Assembly: GCA_024500155.1 (NCBI GenBank)
Contig: CM044874.1
Span: forward strand, 82,834,295-82,898,294
Direction of reading: 5' to 3'
Length of the DNA: 64,000 bases
Source of the DNA: Chenopodium formosanum
Taxonomy: Eukaryota > Streptophyta > Magnoliopsida > Caryophyllales > Amaranthaceae
The position numbers were made by a program, and so were the translations under genes. Below are positions 11,961 to 23,448 of this stretch, piece by piece. Each line of letters starts with the position of its first letter. Position 1 is the stretch's first letter. The notes under the pieces were generated by a model. It was not told the DNA's origin, did not search any database, and was given only the letters and a program-made list of their open reading frames with translations.

Positions 11961-14506
11961 GAATTTGACCCGATTTAACCCAAATTTCATATTTTGTAAT
12001 AATATTAAGTTGGATTACACTATTTTTTATAATTTCTAAGCACAACTCGAAATCAGCCTAAAATCTGATCTGAACCTAACTTGTTAACCCAAATTAAATT
12101 GCCACGCCCTAAATAAAATGGAATTAAATTGAATAATACCTTGAATATATCAGTTTAAGTATATCAACTTAAAGACTTTAGAACACTTATTTAATGATTT
12201 TAATCTATCTCTGCCTTTTTTTTTTAATTAGTCACAAAAAATTATTTTAAAATTCTCAACTCCTCAAACAATTAATTATACCAAACAACTAATTGAAACC
12301 TTATCTTCTTATCGAGTTCAACTAACATATGTTTAGAAAAAAAATAAGGCTTACTAACATACAACAAATTATTTAACTTGTTAGTTTCAACTTCACATAA
12401 GTTAGTGTTGACAAATACTTCAGATAACCTAAAAACCTTGTATAAAATCTTAAATAGTTAAATGGTCCCCGAAAACTCAAAGTAGACATAAGCACATAAC
12501 CAAACAAGTTGACATAACTAACCTAATATAATGTAAAATTATGTTAGAGATATGAGATATTAGAAAATAGAGTATATAATATGCTAACATAAATAAACCT
12601 AAATATATTATTATTTTAATGATATCTATGAAAAATATATCACATGTATATTTTTCAATATCTTATATCTATAACAAATTGAGATACGAGAACGTCTAGA
12701 ACAAAATTCCTACATGCTACATTGGAACTGTGAATTTGTTACGATGCATTATATTGCATTTGCATATAAACCAAACTTGTCTTTTAGCACACCCTTAAAT
12801 TCAGCTGGCCGCTTAATCAAAGTGGCGGTGTTTGTTTTTATACATCAAATATTATCATATTAATCTCACTTTTATATTTAAAAATACTCACTATAGAGAT
12901 TTTTTTATAGGGTAATATTACTAATATAGCCTATGATTAAGGTATTATTGTATAATTAGCGATGAATATACTAGGATGTTGAATTTTTCTATACATTTAA
13001 TGCACCTTCAATTATACTCTCGTGATCATAATGTAGATTATAGATCAACATCTTGGAATTAAATTAATAAGCCCTAATTTATTTCATCTCTCTTTAAGCT
13101 AATGTTTAAGCTCATGCATATATATTAATTATTTATAAATTAAGAAGAGACCTAAATTTAGGGCATGTTCTCATACGTTTATTTTCAGTTCAGTTCAGCT
13201 CAGCTCAGTTCAATTCAGTGCAGTTCAGCTCCTAATTTACTTCTCTTATAAAATATTAATTTCAGTTCAATTCAGCTAACTTCAGTCAATGAGAGTAGAC
13301 CGTTACATTATTAGATATATATTTCGTCCTTCAAAAAATTTGCTATTCGTACTATTTATAAAGATTATTTAATAAGAAAAATGAAGAGTTAGAATTTGAA
13401 ACTTAAAGCAACTACGGTAATTAGCTTATACGACTATGATATGTCAACTAAGCTACAATGGCTTCTCTTGCTATAAATTTGCCAAAAGATAAAATTGAGA
13501 TGAAATGATAAACTGCTTCCTCTTGTAAAAGAAATTCAGCTTGCTAAAATTGTTGTTAATTTATTATACAAGTATCTAACTTTGCTCACACCTAAAATCA
13601 GCAATTTTTATCATTTTATTTTACGAAAAATGATATGTATAACCCTTTGCTTGGGGTTATATATAAGGAGTAAAGATACAAAAATAGAGGTAAAAACAAA
13701 TTCTACTAATACCAATCAACACATACACTAATAAGAATTTCACATACTTTGTGTATAAATGTATCATACCCTTTTAGCTTATTAGTAAAGATATTACTAG
13801 TAATTTATCTGACAAATTAATTACTAGTAATAATATGACATATAATTGCATTTAAAGGCGCCTACTCTATAAACAATCAGAGTTTTCAGCTATTTTACTT
13901 CAATAACTAATTTCATCAATCATTAAATGCATAATCAACTACAACTTTTACTGTACATAACATCCTTTAACGTTTAATCTTTTTAATTTTTACATATATT
14001 TTAGCCAACCTTTAATCTAAATTTTCCGTAAATGAATTCCAAGTAATTACTTATAATGAATAAATTATATAAATTAGGATATTACATATATTTATATTAA
14101 CAAATATTACGTACATTATATGAAATTATCAAATAAATAAAAGATGGATGTATGGCATGCATGCAAAATTGCAAAGTAGCCAATGAGAGAGGCTAACAAA
14201 GAAACCATTAAGAATATAGGGCTTACATACTATAAAATTTTGTTTGCAACAATGATTTTTAATATCTTTCAATTTTACTCCATCCATCGATCCTATATAT
14301 GTATATGAACCATCTAGGTACTAAAGAGAATCCCGATCCCATCTATATATTCGATAGATTAGTTTTATAACCCGAAAAAAGGAAAAACTAGTAAGAATAT
14401 GAAATACATTACCTGAGAGGAAGGAGGAGGGACGAGCAGAAGCACAAAGAATGGTTGAAACCAAGAACAATAGAAACAACAACTTTGTTGCAAATCCAAC
14501 CTTCAT
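11635..14506 (-). CDS. PSY: PSY-family sulfated-tyrosine peptide hormone precursor
   Basis: A two-exon gene. Exon 1 is 14506-14413 (31 codons plus one base) and exon 2 is 11768-11635. The donor is G|GTAATG, the acceptor AACAG|AT, and phase is kept. The product is 75 aa, the length I recall for Arabidopsis PSY1. Residues 1 to about 24 are a signal peptide (LLFLLFLVSTILCASA). An acidic linker follows, then the C-terminal hormone motif DYDKPSANRMHDPGNRM and a Gly/His/Arg-rich tail. The PSY signature is Asp-Tyr, then PSAN, then HDPG. The Tyr after Asp is the site TPST would sulfate in the Golgi; the secreted peptide would act on PSYR-type LRR receptor kinases to favour cell expansion. The intron is 2.6 kb, long for such a short coding sequence, and contains a poly(A) run and a dispersed repeat. 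The family call rests on the motif and length; activity is inferred. Confidence 0.9.
11917..11958. repeat. Poly(A) run of about 42 bases in the PSY intron
   Basis: An almost pure A homopolymer directly beside 'tcgaatttgacccgatttaaccc', an ACCCGA-like phrase. It may be the tail of an old retroposed copy or a slippage-prone microsatellite. No clear flanking target duplication was found. Confidence 0.7.
13161..13301. repeat. Dispersed CAGTTCAG-rich MITE-like repeat, copy 1
   Basis: It contains 'cagttcagttcagctcag', then 'cctaatttacttctcttataaa', then 'ttcagttcaattcagc'. The ends GGGCATGTTCTCAT and (reverse complement) GGTCTACTCTCAT form an imperfect terminal inverted repeat. Related copies lie at about 26525-26655 (opposite orientation) and 28797-28945. 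It sits in the PSY intron. Confidence 0.6.
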
Positions 14507-17500
14507 TTTTTTTGTGTTATTAGTTATAATTATTTGTTGAAAATAATTAAGTGAATAAATCAGACAACAGCAGTAGAGGTATAAGTAGTAGAGGTTTACG
14601 TTGACGTTTAGCTCAAGTTGTTAATATTTTAAGTGGATGACACGTTTGGGATCCGAGCTTACGGTGATAAATCTCAGCCGTTGGATTTGTTTTCTTTCAC
14701 ATTAGTCAACGCTTTTTTTGCCCTTTTTTCTTCTTATTTTGTTTTTACTCTCTTTTTTCCTTTTTTAGATTTTTAGCTTTTAGTAGTTGGTACTCTGTTG
14801 AAGCTTCAAAGTCAACGCCTCAATAGGTTGCTCCCATTTCCTTTTCCTTCAAGAGGATATTTTTCTTTATGTTATCATAAACAATACTCCTACACTAATA
14901 AAAAATGGTACGTGAAACACAAAGAGAAATCAGATTGAATATATATACATAATATTATCTTAAAATTATGGTCATTTTAGTCGAAAATATCCATGTATTA
15001 ACTATTAATAATATGCACTCGTATATTTTTGGTCTAACAAAGTAAAATGTGTAATTCATGATTCGAAATTGAAAATTTGAGGGATCAATCCCGTTAAGTG
15101 CATAAGTTTGATCTATAAACTTGGTTTCGATGATACACTTTTCTTAGCTTATTAATGCCAATTAACTAGAATAAAAATAGCGAAATGTAAGTGATGTAAT
15201 TTTTCAAATTGGTTTGATGATCTTAGATGTGATGAATGTTTATTTGTCTAGACTCCGTGAGCAACAAACATGTGTTTGTTTTTATTTTGAAGTAAATAAC
15301 CTAATAAAGACTCGGAGTGGAATATAAATGATCTTCAATAATAATTGGTTTGATAATTTCCAATTTCAAATGTTAATTATAACATGCCCAACATATTACA
15401 TATATCTGTCCACATTTTTTCTACACCCTTAGGACCTGACAAAAGAGAATTAAAAAAATAAACTCATATCTCAAATATGATTACATTAGTTCCATGAACA
15501 TAGACATAATCTTCTCTTGATTCAACATTTTAAAGTCATATAATGCACTTTAGGACCTTAAGTCCATCAAAAGATCAAGAAAAAGCAATGTTAATATGAA
15601 GATTATTTTAGCTAATAATTATCAATGAATTACACATTTATTATTTTATGAGATGAAGTATTTATCAGAAATATGTTGAAAGTATTACCTTTATTTTTAT
15701 TAGAAAAAGTTGAAGGCATTGCTTTAGGTCCACTTTGGAATAATTATTAAATTAGATTTTTATTATAAATTTTGAAGTTGACCGCTTTCATAAAATATTC
15801 TTAATTTTTCTTAAAAAAACTACTTAAACTTATTTCAATTTTATCCTTATCCTCTCCGCTTATTATTTTTGTAATTTTATATGATCATGATATATGCAAC
15901 CTTATGATTGCATTTATGCATAGAAAATATTTCATATACTACTATGTATGTATATAAGATACTTTGTAGTAATATAAAAATGTATGACAAAATTACACAT
16001 TGAGTTAAATCATATTTGTTTTATGCTGAATATATTCGCTTTCAACTCATTATATGCAATCTTAGGGAAATTAAGAGTTATATTTATCATTTTCCCATTT
16101 ATATACGACAAAATAGACGAAAGGCATGCATTTTAGTCTACCTAGTATTGTTTACCTAAGCTTAATTATGATATTATTAGTGCTTCTTATCTACTTAGCA
16201 CAAATTAAACCTGTTTAGCTAGCTAATATATGCTCTCTATATATACAACACCATAATACCATATAATTAATTAATCACTATAATGTTCCATCGTTTACAT
16301 GTATTATTAATTATGTTATGTTTGACGTCAAATTAAAGAGAGTATTAAGGCAAATAATAGACCACTAGGTTTAATTGCTAATTTACAGTTAGCCACAAAT
16401 AAATTTCCGATCTTAATTAAACCATGAGGACAGATGGAGTTCTCCTCATGATTTATGACCATTATTAAGATCATTAACTAGTTGACTATTAATATAAATT
16501 TAATCAAATTAAAGTCGGTCTAAATATTATTGAATTTGAGTTATAAGTTGAGGATCTTACTCTGAACATATCTTTTGCTATAGTTGTCACAATCTTTTTG
16601 TCTCCTTTCCAAGGAGATGCTTCTTCTAAACACATTATACAACCTTATTCTTTAGGCGTCAATCCTTAATTATTTCAATTTAGTGAATATTCTAGGGAGT
16701 TTACTCAAGAAAATACTCCGTAAATAAATATAAATCATTTTGAATAATTACATAATACAAGAGTAGTATAAACAAATGAACGAATGATACTCAGTAAATA
16801 AGTATAAATCATTTCAGTTTAGTGAATATTAATTAATTATCGCTAAAGAATACTAGTGAGAAGCTTAATATAGATAGAACAATTGTGATTAAAGCGTTAG
16901 CACATGAAATAATATTCTAACAAAATCAAAAGTTGACTTAATTCTATACGTGATGAAATTGTAATCAATGAAGAGTAGTATGCGTATGTTAAGTACCTAG
17001 GTCGTTAACAATGTGAACTATTTAGCATTCATTTTTGAGTTCTTTGGATTTTGCTTGCAATGTTTGTTTCAGTTTTAAAATCCCACTTGTACAAAGGTTT
17101 CAAATGGGGGTACAACAAAGTCATCATACTTTTTAATTAAATTTGATTATGACTTTGTTAACATGCATGTTTTAGTTCAAAAGATAATAGGCTAATGCAT
17201 GACATATCACTGATTTCACATTATTCTCACTTATATGTTGACATTACATGTTAAATTGTTAATTAGTCCAAAAGTAAGGATTATTATTGATACTCCATTC
17301 TTTGTTTGTGTTCAAATTGGTTAAGGTTTGAATTTTATTTTATTTTATTTTTCATCTTCTTTAGTAACTACTTGTATTTTGTTATATTACTGACAATACT
17401 TTGTACATATAAATATTTTATACTAAACAGAACGAAAAACAAAATTAGAATATTGGGTATATATATGTAACACCTTTTATTAAAGTTTCGTCATTGATTG

Positions 17501-18829
17501 TTTAACCAGATTCACAACATCTTCATTAAATCAATTTTGTAGAACAATAATGCCTACTTACGTTCAATTTCACTCATAGATTCATTCGATTCCTCTAATT
17601 GATAAAAATATTTCGATAACATGCAAGTACACCTTGTACAAGAGTACATCATACATTTACTTCAATGGATGGCAAGTACAAGAGAGTATTATCAATTTGT
17701 CATTATTTATACGTACATGTAACATTCTGTTGCAATTAAGTTTTAGTCATAATTCCACGTTAAGCCACCCTTGGAATGAAATTAATTAATGTATAATTGT
17801 ATAAAATTGATGCTATATAGTATATAGTAATATAGACAAATAGTGTATAGTATATAGTCGTCTACCACCGACCTCTTCTGAATTTTTGATTAGTAGGCCG
17901 TTATATATGAGTTACAGTATACTTCATAGTTCATACTACGTACTAATTATGTATTTGTGTTAATTACGTAATTGTGATATAATAAAAGTTAAAGTAAAGT
18001 TTAAGTCGAACAAATTATCTTTCCTTTAAAAAGTAAAAAGGTTGAGCAAATATAGTCAAAACGTATAATTATATAAATAATCAGAATCTTCGTTAAGTTG
18101 AAGACGTACAAAAACCAATTAAATTGGAAGTGCATGCAGCTTTTGCGGCTTTCATACATACATACAGATTTTGAAACATAATTAAAACAAGTTTATTTGC
18201 AAAGTTTAGTCAGCTAATTTTATGGGTAAGTAAGTTTTTTTTACTAAATTTTTAATCAATTCTATGCTCACTTAAGTAACCAGATAATACAAACATCAGA
18301 GATACAATAAAATAAAATTATTTTTGGCTATATCCACTCCATAGTTTATAAAAAGTTCACACTTTATTTTGAAAGTAGATTTAGAATAAAAACAACCTAG
18401 GATTTGGCTATTCAATCATGTCAATTTTTATCGATTTATCCGTGTACCTAATCTAATACGTAGTAATTAACACTACCGATTCCCGATGAGGTGAAAAGGT
18501 TGGCGATGGAACAGGATCAATGATCACTTATCAATACAAATATATAATGTATGTCCGTAACCAAATTGGCCAAGTAGACAAAATCAAACTCCATAACTGA
18601 GCAAAATTTGCGGCTTAATCAAACCAAGGTTTCCTAGCAACATATAAAACAGCATTATATCTAGCACTCATACAAATTCTTAAGTTTTGTCAGCTAATTT
18701 GATGGGTAAGGCATAGTAACATAGTGACTACAACTTATACCAGAAGTATCAGAAGTAAACTGATTATACAAACTTGCAAGTCCAATCTTAAATGACAGTC
18801 TGATAGAAGCAAAGTGATTCATCCTCTTA
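14507..18829. other. 4.3 kb intergenic region, no gene seen
   Basis: AT-rich sequence between the divergent side of PSY and the 3' end of PHF5A. The first few hundred bases are the presumed PSY promoter and leader. The last ~150 before 18830 are probably the PHF5A 3' UTR. I see no ORF with family motifs, no RNA gene, and no repeat stronger than short AT-rich phrases. Confidence 0.55.
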
Positions 18830-19162
18830 TCATCTTTTCTTGAAACCATATTTCTTCCGTTCATAGAACAGATCTGTTTTGGCACTTCCTAGATTGACAA
18901 TTTTCGGACACCCATCTCTATCCTTCTCCTGCTGGGTACATTCCTTGCAGTAGTAGGCATCTGAAATGCCGACACCTCCACAGATCACACATCTACCCTG
19001 AAACGATCCGTAATTGCACTCATCGCAGACTCGCACAAGAGTGCATGGACGAACATATGAATCACAAATCACACATTTTCCATCACACTTCTCACAAAGC
19101 CGTCCAATAGCAATGCCTGGCTGCTTCCGGCACATGATAAGATCGGGATGATGCTTTGCCAT
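18830..19162 (-). CDS. PHF5A: PHD finger-like protein 5A / SF3b14b splicing factor subunit
   Basis: A complete 110 aa, single-coding-exon protein. PHF5A (Rds3 in yeast) is a small, highly conserved subunit of the SF3b part of U2 snRNP and helps hold the intron branch site. The sequence starts MAKHHPDLIMCRKQPGIAIG and carries repeated CxxC pairs (CEKCDGKC, CDECNYG, CVICGG, CKEC) that form its zinc-knot fold. It ends in a basic YGFKKR tail. Length and motif order match the family throughout, with no gap. The start is chosen because family members begin with MAKHHPDL. A TTTGCAG acceptor just upstream at about 19171 suggests an intron in the 5' leader. Confidence 0.97.
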   Translation of the reverse strand: MAKHHPDLIMCRKQPGIAIGRLCEKCDGKCVICDSYVRPCTLVRVCDECNYGSFQGRCVICGGVGISDAYYCKECTQQEKDRDGCPKIVNLGSAKTDLFYERKKYGFKKR

Positions 19163-19457
19163 GGCTTCTGCAAAGACCTTAGTACCTCAAAAAGCTCTGC
19201 CAAACCAGACCCAGAGTCAAAACTAGAATTGAAAACTGAAGCTAATAATCATAGAAAGATAGAGTGGGGATGCTGTTAAAAAAACCTTTTCAGGAAACAG
19301 TCAAATGTAATAATCTTAATGGTACTCCAAGCACTTGTTATAAACTCCAATATGGCATATTATATGAAGCAGATCAACCATTGGGCCTCAGGCCAAATAT
19401 TAATTGCCCCTTATTTATAAAGTGCATACTAACAAGAAGAGCAAAACCAAACATTTA

Positions 19458-19686
19458 GGGTTCGTTTGACATCGTTGTGGTTTTCTGTTTTTTGGTTTTT
19501 TGTTTTTTAAAAGTATATTATAGATGCCACATAATGAATCAAAAATTATTTAGATTTATTAAAATCATGATAATTTTGAAAACTGACAATAGAAAAGTGG
19601 AAACACCTTTTTCTTGTTTCTAGTTTTTGGTTTTAGTTTTCAAAAAAACAGAAAACTGAAAACCAAAAATGATGACAAACAAGCCC
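19458..19686. mobile_element. Tourist/PIF-Harbinger-like MITE, 229 bp
   Basis: The left end is GGGTTCGTTTGACATC. The right end, reverse-complemented, is GGGCTTGTTTGTCATC, a 16 bp inverted repeat with 3 mismatches. Both ends are flanked by TTA (19455-19457 and 19687-19689), the 3 bp target duplication typical of PIF/Harbinger MITEs. The interior is also partly palindromic (ggttttctgtttttt against aaaaacagaaaac). It is non-coding and lies in the putative PHF5A leader intron. Confidence 0.8.
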
Positions 19687-20225
19687 TTAACTATTGGTTT
19701 AGAATACTGAAATGATGGAAGCTAAAACATAATGTGTTCAGGGCCTCTCAACACCAAAGGTATAGGTCTCCACATTTAAGAGTTAAGTACTCTTTTAGAA
19801 AACATTATTCTAGCATCAATTCTAATAGAATACGGAGTAGATGTGAATTACAGAGTGATATATGAATGCTGAGTAAATATATGAAGCAACAAACATAAAT
19901 GCAGGCCTGCAGGGTAGCAGCTTCAGAACTTAAAACACCACTCTGAAAGACAAGAATAAAATCACAAGAACCCAAGTTTTCGAGACCACGAGTATCTCAG
20001 ACAAACATCAGATACACTATATGTACTTATAGAAGACAATATGATACAATACAACATATTCTAATCATAATATCACCCCAAATGAACAACAAAATAGATC
20101 CTTTCACCTTAGTTCCAGACCACTAACATAAGCCTCAAGCCTTCAAAATCAACAACATTTCAATATTGCAAGTTCATGATTTACAAGTTGAACAACCAAA
20201 ACACATTAGACATCCAGCACAACTG

Positions 20226-20672
20226 CGAAAGACTTGCAATTTTTTTCCACAAGAAATGATCACTTGGACCAAAAACAAAAAGCAAATTCAGTCTGACGGG
20301 GAACTAAATTACTCTCATTACAAACCCGTCAAGATGTCCTCGCCAGTTCAAGGAAAGCAACCTTCTTCATCATAGCACTCCATACTTCCATAGTATATAG
20401 TCTGAGAACATATCCATCTTAGTGATCTTACACCGGGTGCACATACGTGTTGAACGGCTTAAACCCAAGGGTGAACATCTAAGGATGCCTTTATAAAAAG
20501 GGGTTTCTAGCAGATGCATAAACTGGTTGCTGAATTAAAAGGAAAAGAATTCAGCACAACTACAAAAGACTTGCAATTTTTCTCCACAACTTAAACCAAA
20601 AATATAAAGAAAATTCAGTCTGACGGGGAACTAAATTACTCTCATCACAAACCCGTCAAGATGTCCTCAAGA
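20226..20672. repeat. Duplicated ~115 bp segment (20226-20345 and 20557-20672)
   Basis: Both copies contain 'aaagacttgcaatttt', 'attcagtctgacggggaac' and 'acaaacccgtcaagatgtcc' in the same order and orientation, with a short indel in the middle. A second pair, 'ggggtttctagcagatgcat' at about 20500 and 21342, overlaps this duplicated neighbourhood. No coding signal is seen. Confidence 0.85.
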
Positions 20673-21835
20673 TTTACAGCACTCCACAACACAACTTATC
20701 ATTGCCGCTATTGAAACTTTAAAACACTAATTGAAAATATTGACTTCATTTCATATTAAGCATCGTAACTCACTCTTCAACACCCCGCCCCCAAAGTAAC
20801 AGACCCATCATGATAACTCTCTTGCCTTAATGCCTAATGATAGATTACTCCTACAGTCCACAAGAAGAGGATGTCTATCTAAATTCTATAGGGCATGAAC
20901 ACACTAATAAACTATAATTAAGTATAATATACTTCGTATTTAGCTAAACTTGATCGAGATATTATGAGGTTTACATGCATTTATACCTAGATTGAGTTGA
21001 GCAATTGAGCCTTGAGCATTCTATAGTTGATTCGACTCTGACTTGAACCCAACTGATGAAAGGTTTAGCTCCAATCCGTCATAGTATAAGAGTAAAATGG
21101 TACAATGTTTGAATTTGATCTAGGTTGTTGATTGCTTATAGGTTACTTCCAGGAGTACCACGACCGTGTTGGTCTATTCTTCACCTACCTTGTAAAGTTT
21201 TATCTATATAATCCTGAACTCCTAACCCAACGGTATGAGGACTCAAATAAACTCAATATTCGAGGCTCGAAACTTCTGGGCTAGTGAGCACATTACTGCC
21301 TGGCCTACCCTCTTCCATAGACTATAAATGCCTTTTTTAAAAGGGGTTTCTAGCAGATGCATGAACTGGTTGCTATTTCATGATTCTTCTCTTTGCCATC
21401 CTCTTGTAATAATAGTAAGATTTGTCTCTCATAATTTCCAACAATATCTCCACATTGCAAGGCCTAAACTAATCTTCCAATTCAATGCCTAAAAATCCTA
21501 AAATTTGCTAAACTGACAAAAGATAATGCTCAAATAAACAAAACCTCAATAAATAATCAATTCAATTTTCAAGAAATTCCCAGAAATTAAAACCTAACGA
21601 AGAACAAAATCAACCCTAAGTTACTACATACAAAAGTAATTGAATTGAGCAAAAATCAACAAAACCCAAGATAAATTTCAAAAAATTGGAAGCAAATACT
21701 TGAATAAAAGAGCACTATAAAGCTAAAATTTGAAAGAAAAGCATGAATTAGCACACAATTATAGTACAAACGATGAAATGATAACAAAATTACAAAATAA
21801 TGCTTTAAATATAATCAAAGAAAAGGGTTGAACCT

Positions 21836-23448
21836 CGGAAAGATGAAACGGCGACGAAGATGGTCGGAGATCGAAGAGAGGAGAGAGAAAATGAGGGTGT
21901 TTTCGAGCTTGGAAGCTTTAGTTGCAGAAACCAATTTGAACGAAGAAGGTACTGGAGAATGGAGATGGAATAGATTCTCTAAACCGTCTTTTTAACCCGT
22001 ATTTGATTTTTCACATCTTAAGCCCATTTTATTAATGTGTTAAACCTATGTTATTATGTGGGCCTTTGATATCAAATTTGATGAGTTTTACTAATCTAAT
22101 TATGAATTAATTAATTCATTTATCTATCTATAATCTATAATAATAATACAGAGTAATAACAATAAAAAGAAGAATCTTACTAACGAATGCTTTTGGAGTG
22201 TTTGATAACCCTTTTAAATAATTCCTAAAATAGTATGGAGTATTAATTTGGGAATGCATGCCAAAATCACACATCGATCGGTGTAATTAATGTTTATTTC
22301 AAGTTAATAATTCTTCTTTTATTTATCTTATCCAATTGTTAGCTTTTGTCTAAAAACAACAATAACAATTAAAAAAGAAAAAAAAATAAGCACATATTCC
22401 TTATAACTTTATGTATCTACTATTCTTAAAAAAAAAAACATTAAGAATGTCTATAATGCACAATAATTACACTACGCAAAAGGATTCATCTTTAAGTTAC
22501 TACATAAGTAAATTTTGAAGGTTGAAAACAATTCTAAAAAAAACAATTTTTAGAGAATCGAGGAACTGGTTAACAATCAACGTCATTGCATATGTTTATC
22601 ACCGTTCAGGACATGATTTTCACAAAAAAAGGCTGAAAATCATGACTTGAATTGGATAGTGTAAAATCAATCTGTAGTTGATCATATATATCTTCAAGAG
22701 ATCAATAGATTTGTATTTACATAAAGAAACAATAATTTCGTATTAGAAATAATCTATGCTAGAATGACTAATAGAGACACTTTTGTTGTCTTATTCGCGT
22801 CATGAATGTTTTTACATATTTATAGTAACAAAAGTGTTGTTTAGATGATTAATACTTCTAATACTTGTATATAACAGAGATTATTTAATATATTAACTGG
22901 TTTTATCTTTATAAGTTAGAGTCTAAAATTCAATAGGTATAAATTTGAATTATTATAATTATACCGCCTAATAAAATACAATATACGTACAGCGCCTAAT
23001 AAGATTGTCATAGTTACATAACCCTTTAGAGAGCACATAATTCTACACACATGACTCAACTCCATTACTTAATTTGTGAACCAAACTACTTATAAAAAAC
23101 CAGGTGATGTATTGAAAGTATTGGCACATTGAATTCATGTAAATCTCATCTCAAAAGATCAACATAACATTGTTAGGTTCCAAAAACCTTATAAAGGGGC
23201 CCACCTTAATCTCATGTCTCTATCTCACTAGTCCATGGACCCAAACATTATTGCTGCCTCTTCAACCTCAGATATTCAATCCCTCTCAAAACAAAACACA
23301 TTATTACTTTGACATTATTTTCCAACTTGTTTATAAAGTCTGTCAAATAATAACCAACACTTTACACCATCACCATAGCAACAAACAGTGAAATCCCTCA
23401 GCAATCAAACCCAAACTTCTTCATAATAATATTCCCTCAAAATTAGTC
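21836..23448. other. Divergent upstream region between PHF5A and GA2ox
   Basis: The left end holds the presumed PHF5A leader exon and promoter. The right end holds the GA2ox promoter; a TATA-like 'ttataaagg' lies near 23189, about 260 bp before the start codon, which would give a ~230 bp leader. The middle is AT-rich with no gene seen. Confidence 0.4.

Larger units (their letters stand above)
19172..21835 (-). other. Probable 5' UTR intron of PHF5A
   Basis: On the minus strand an acceptor (TTTGCAG|AAGCC) lies a few bases before the PHF5A start codon, and a candidate donor (CCGAG|GTTCAA) lies near 21832. Between that donor and about 22000, the minus strand is purine/pyrimidine-patterned leader-like sequence, as for a transcription start near 21900-22000. 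The intron would be ~2.66 kb and contains a Tourist-like MITE and two local duplications. Splice-site choice is inferred from motifs only. Confidence 0.5.
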
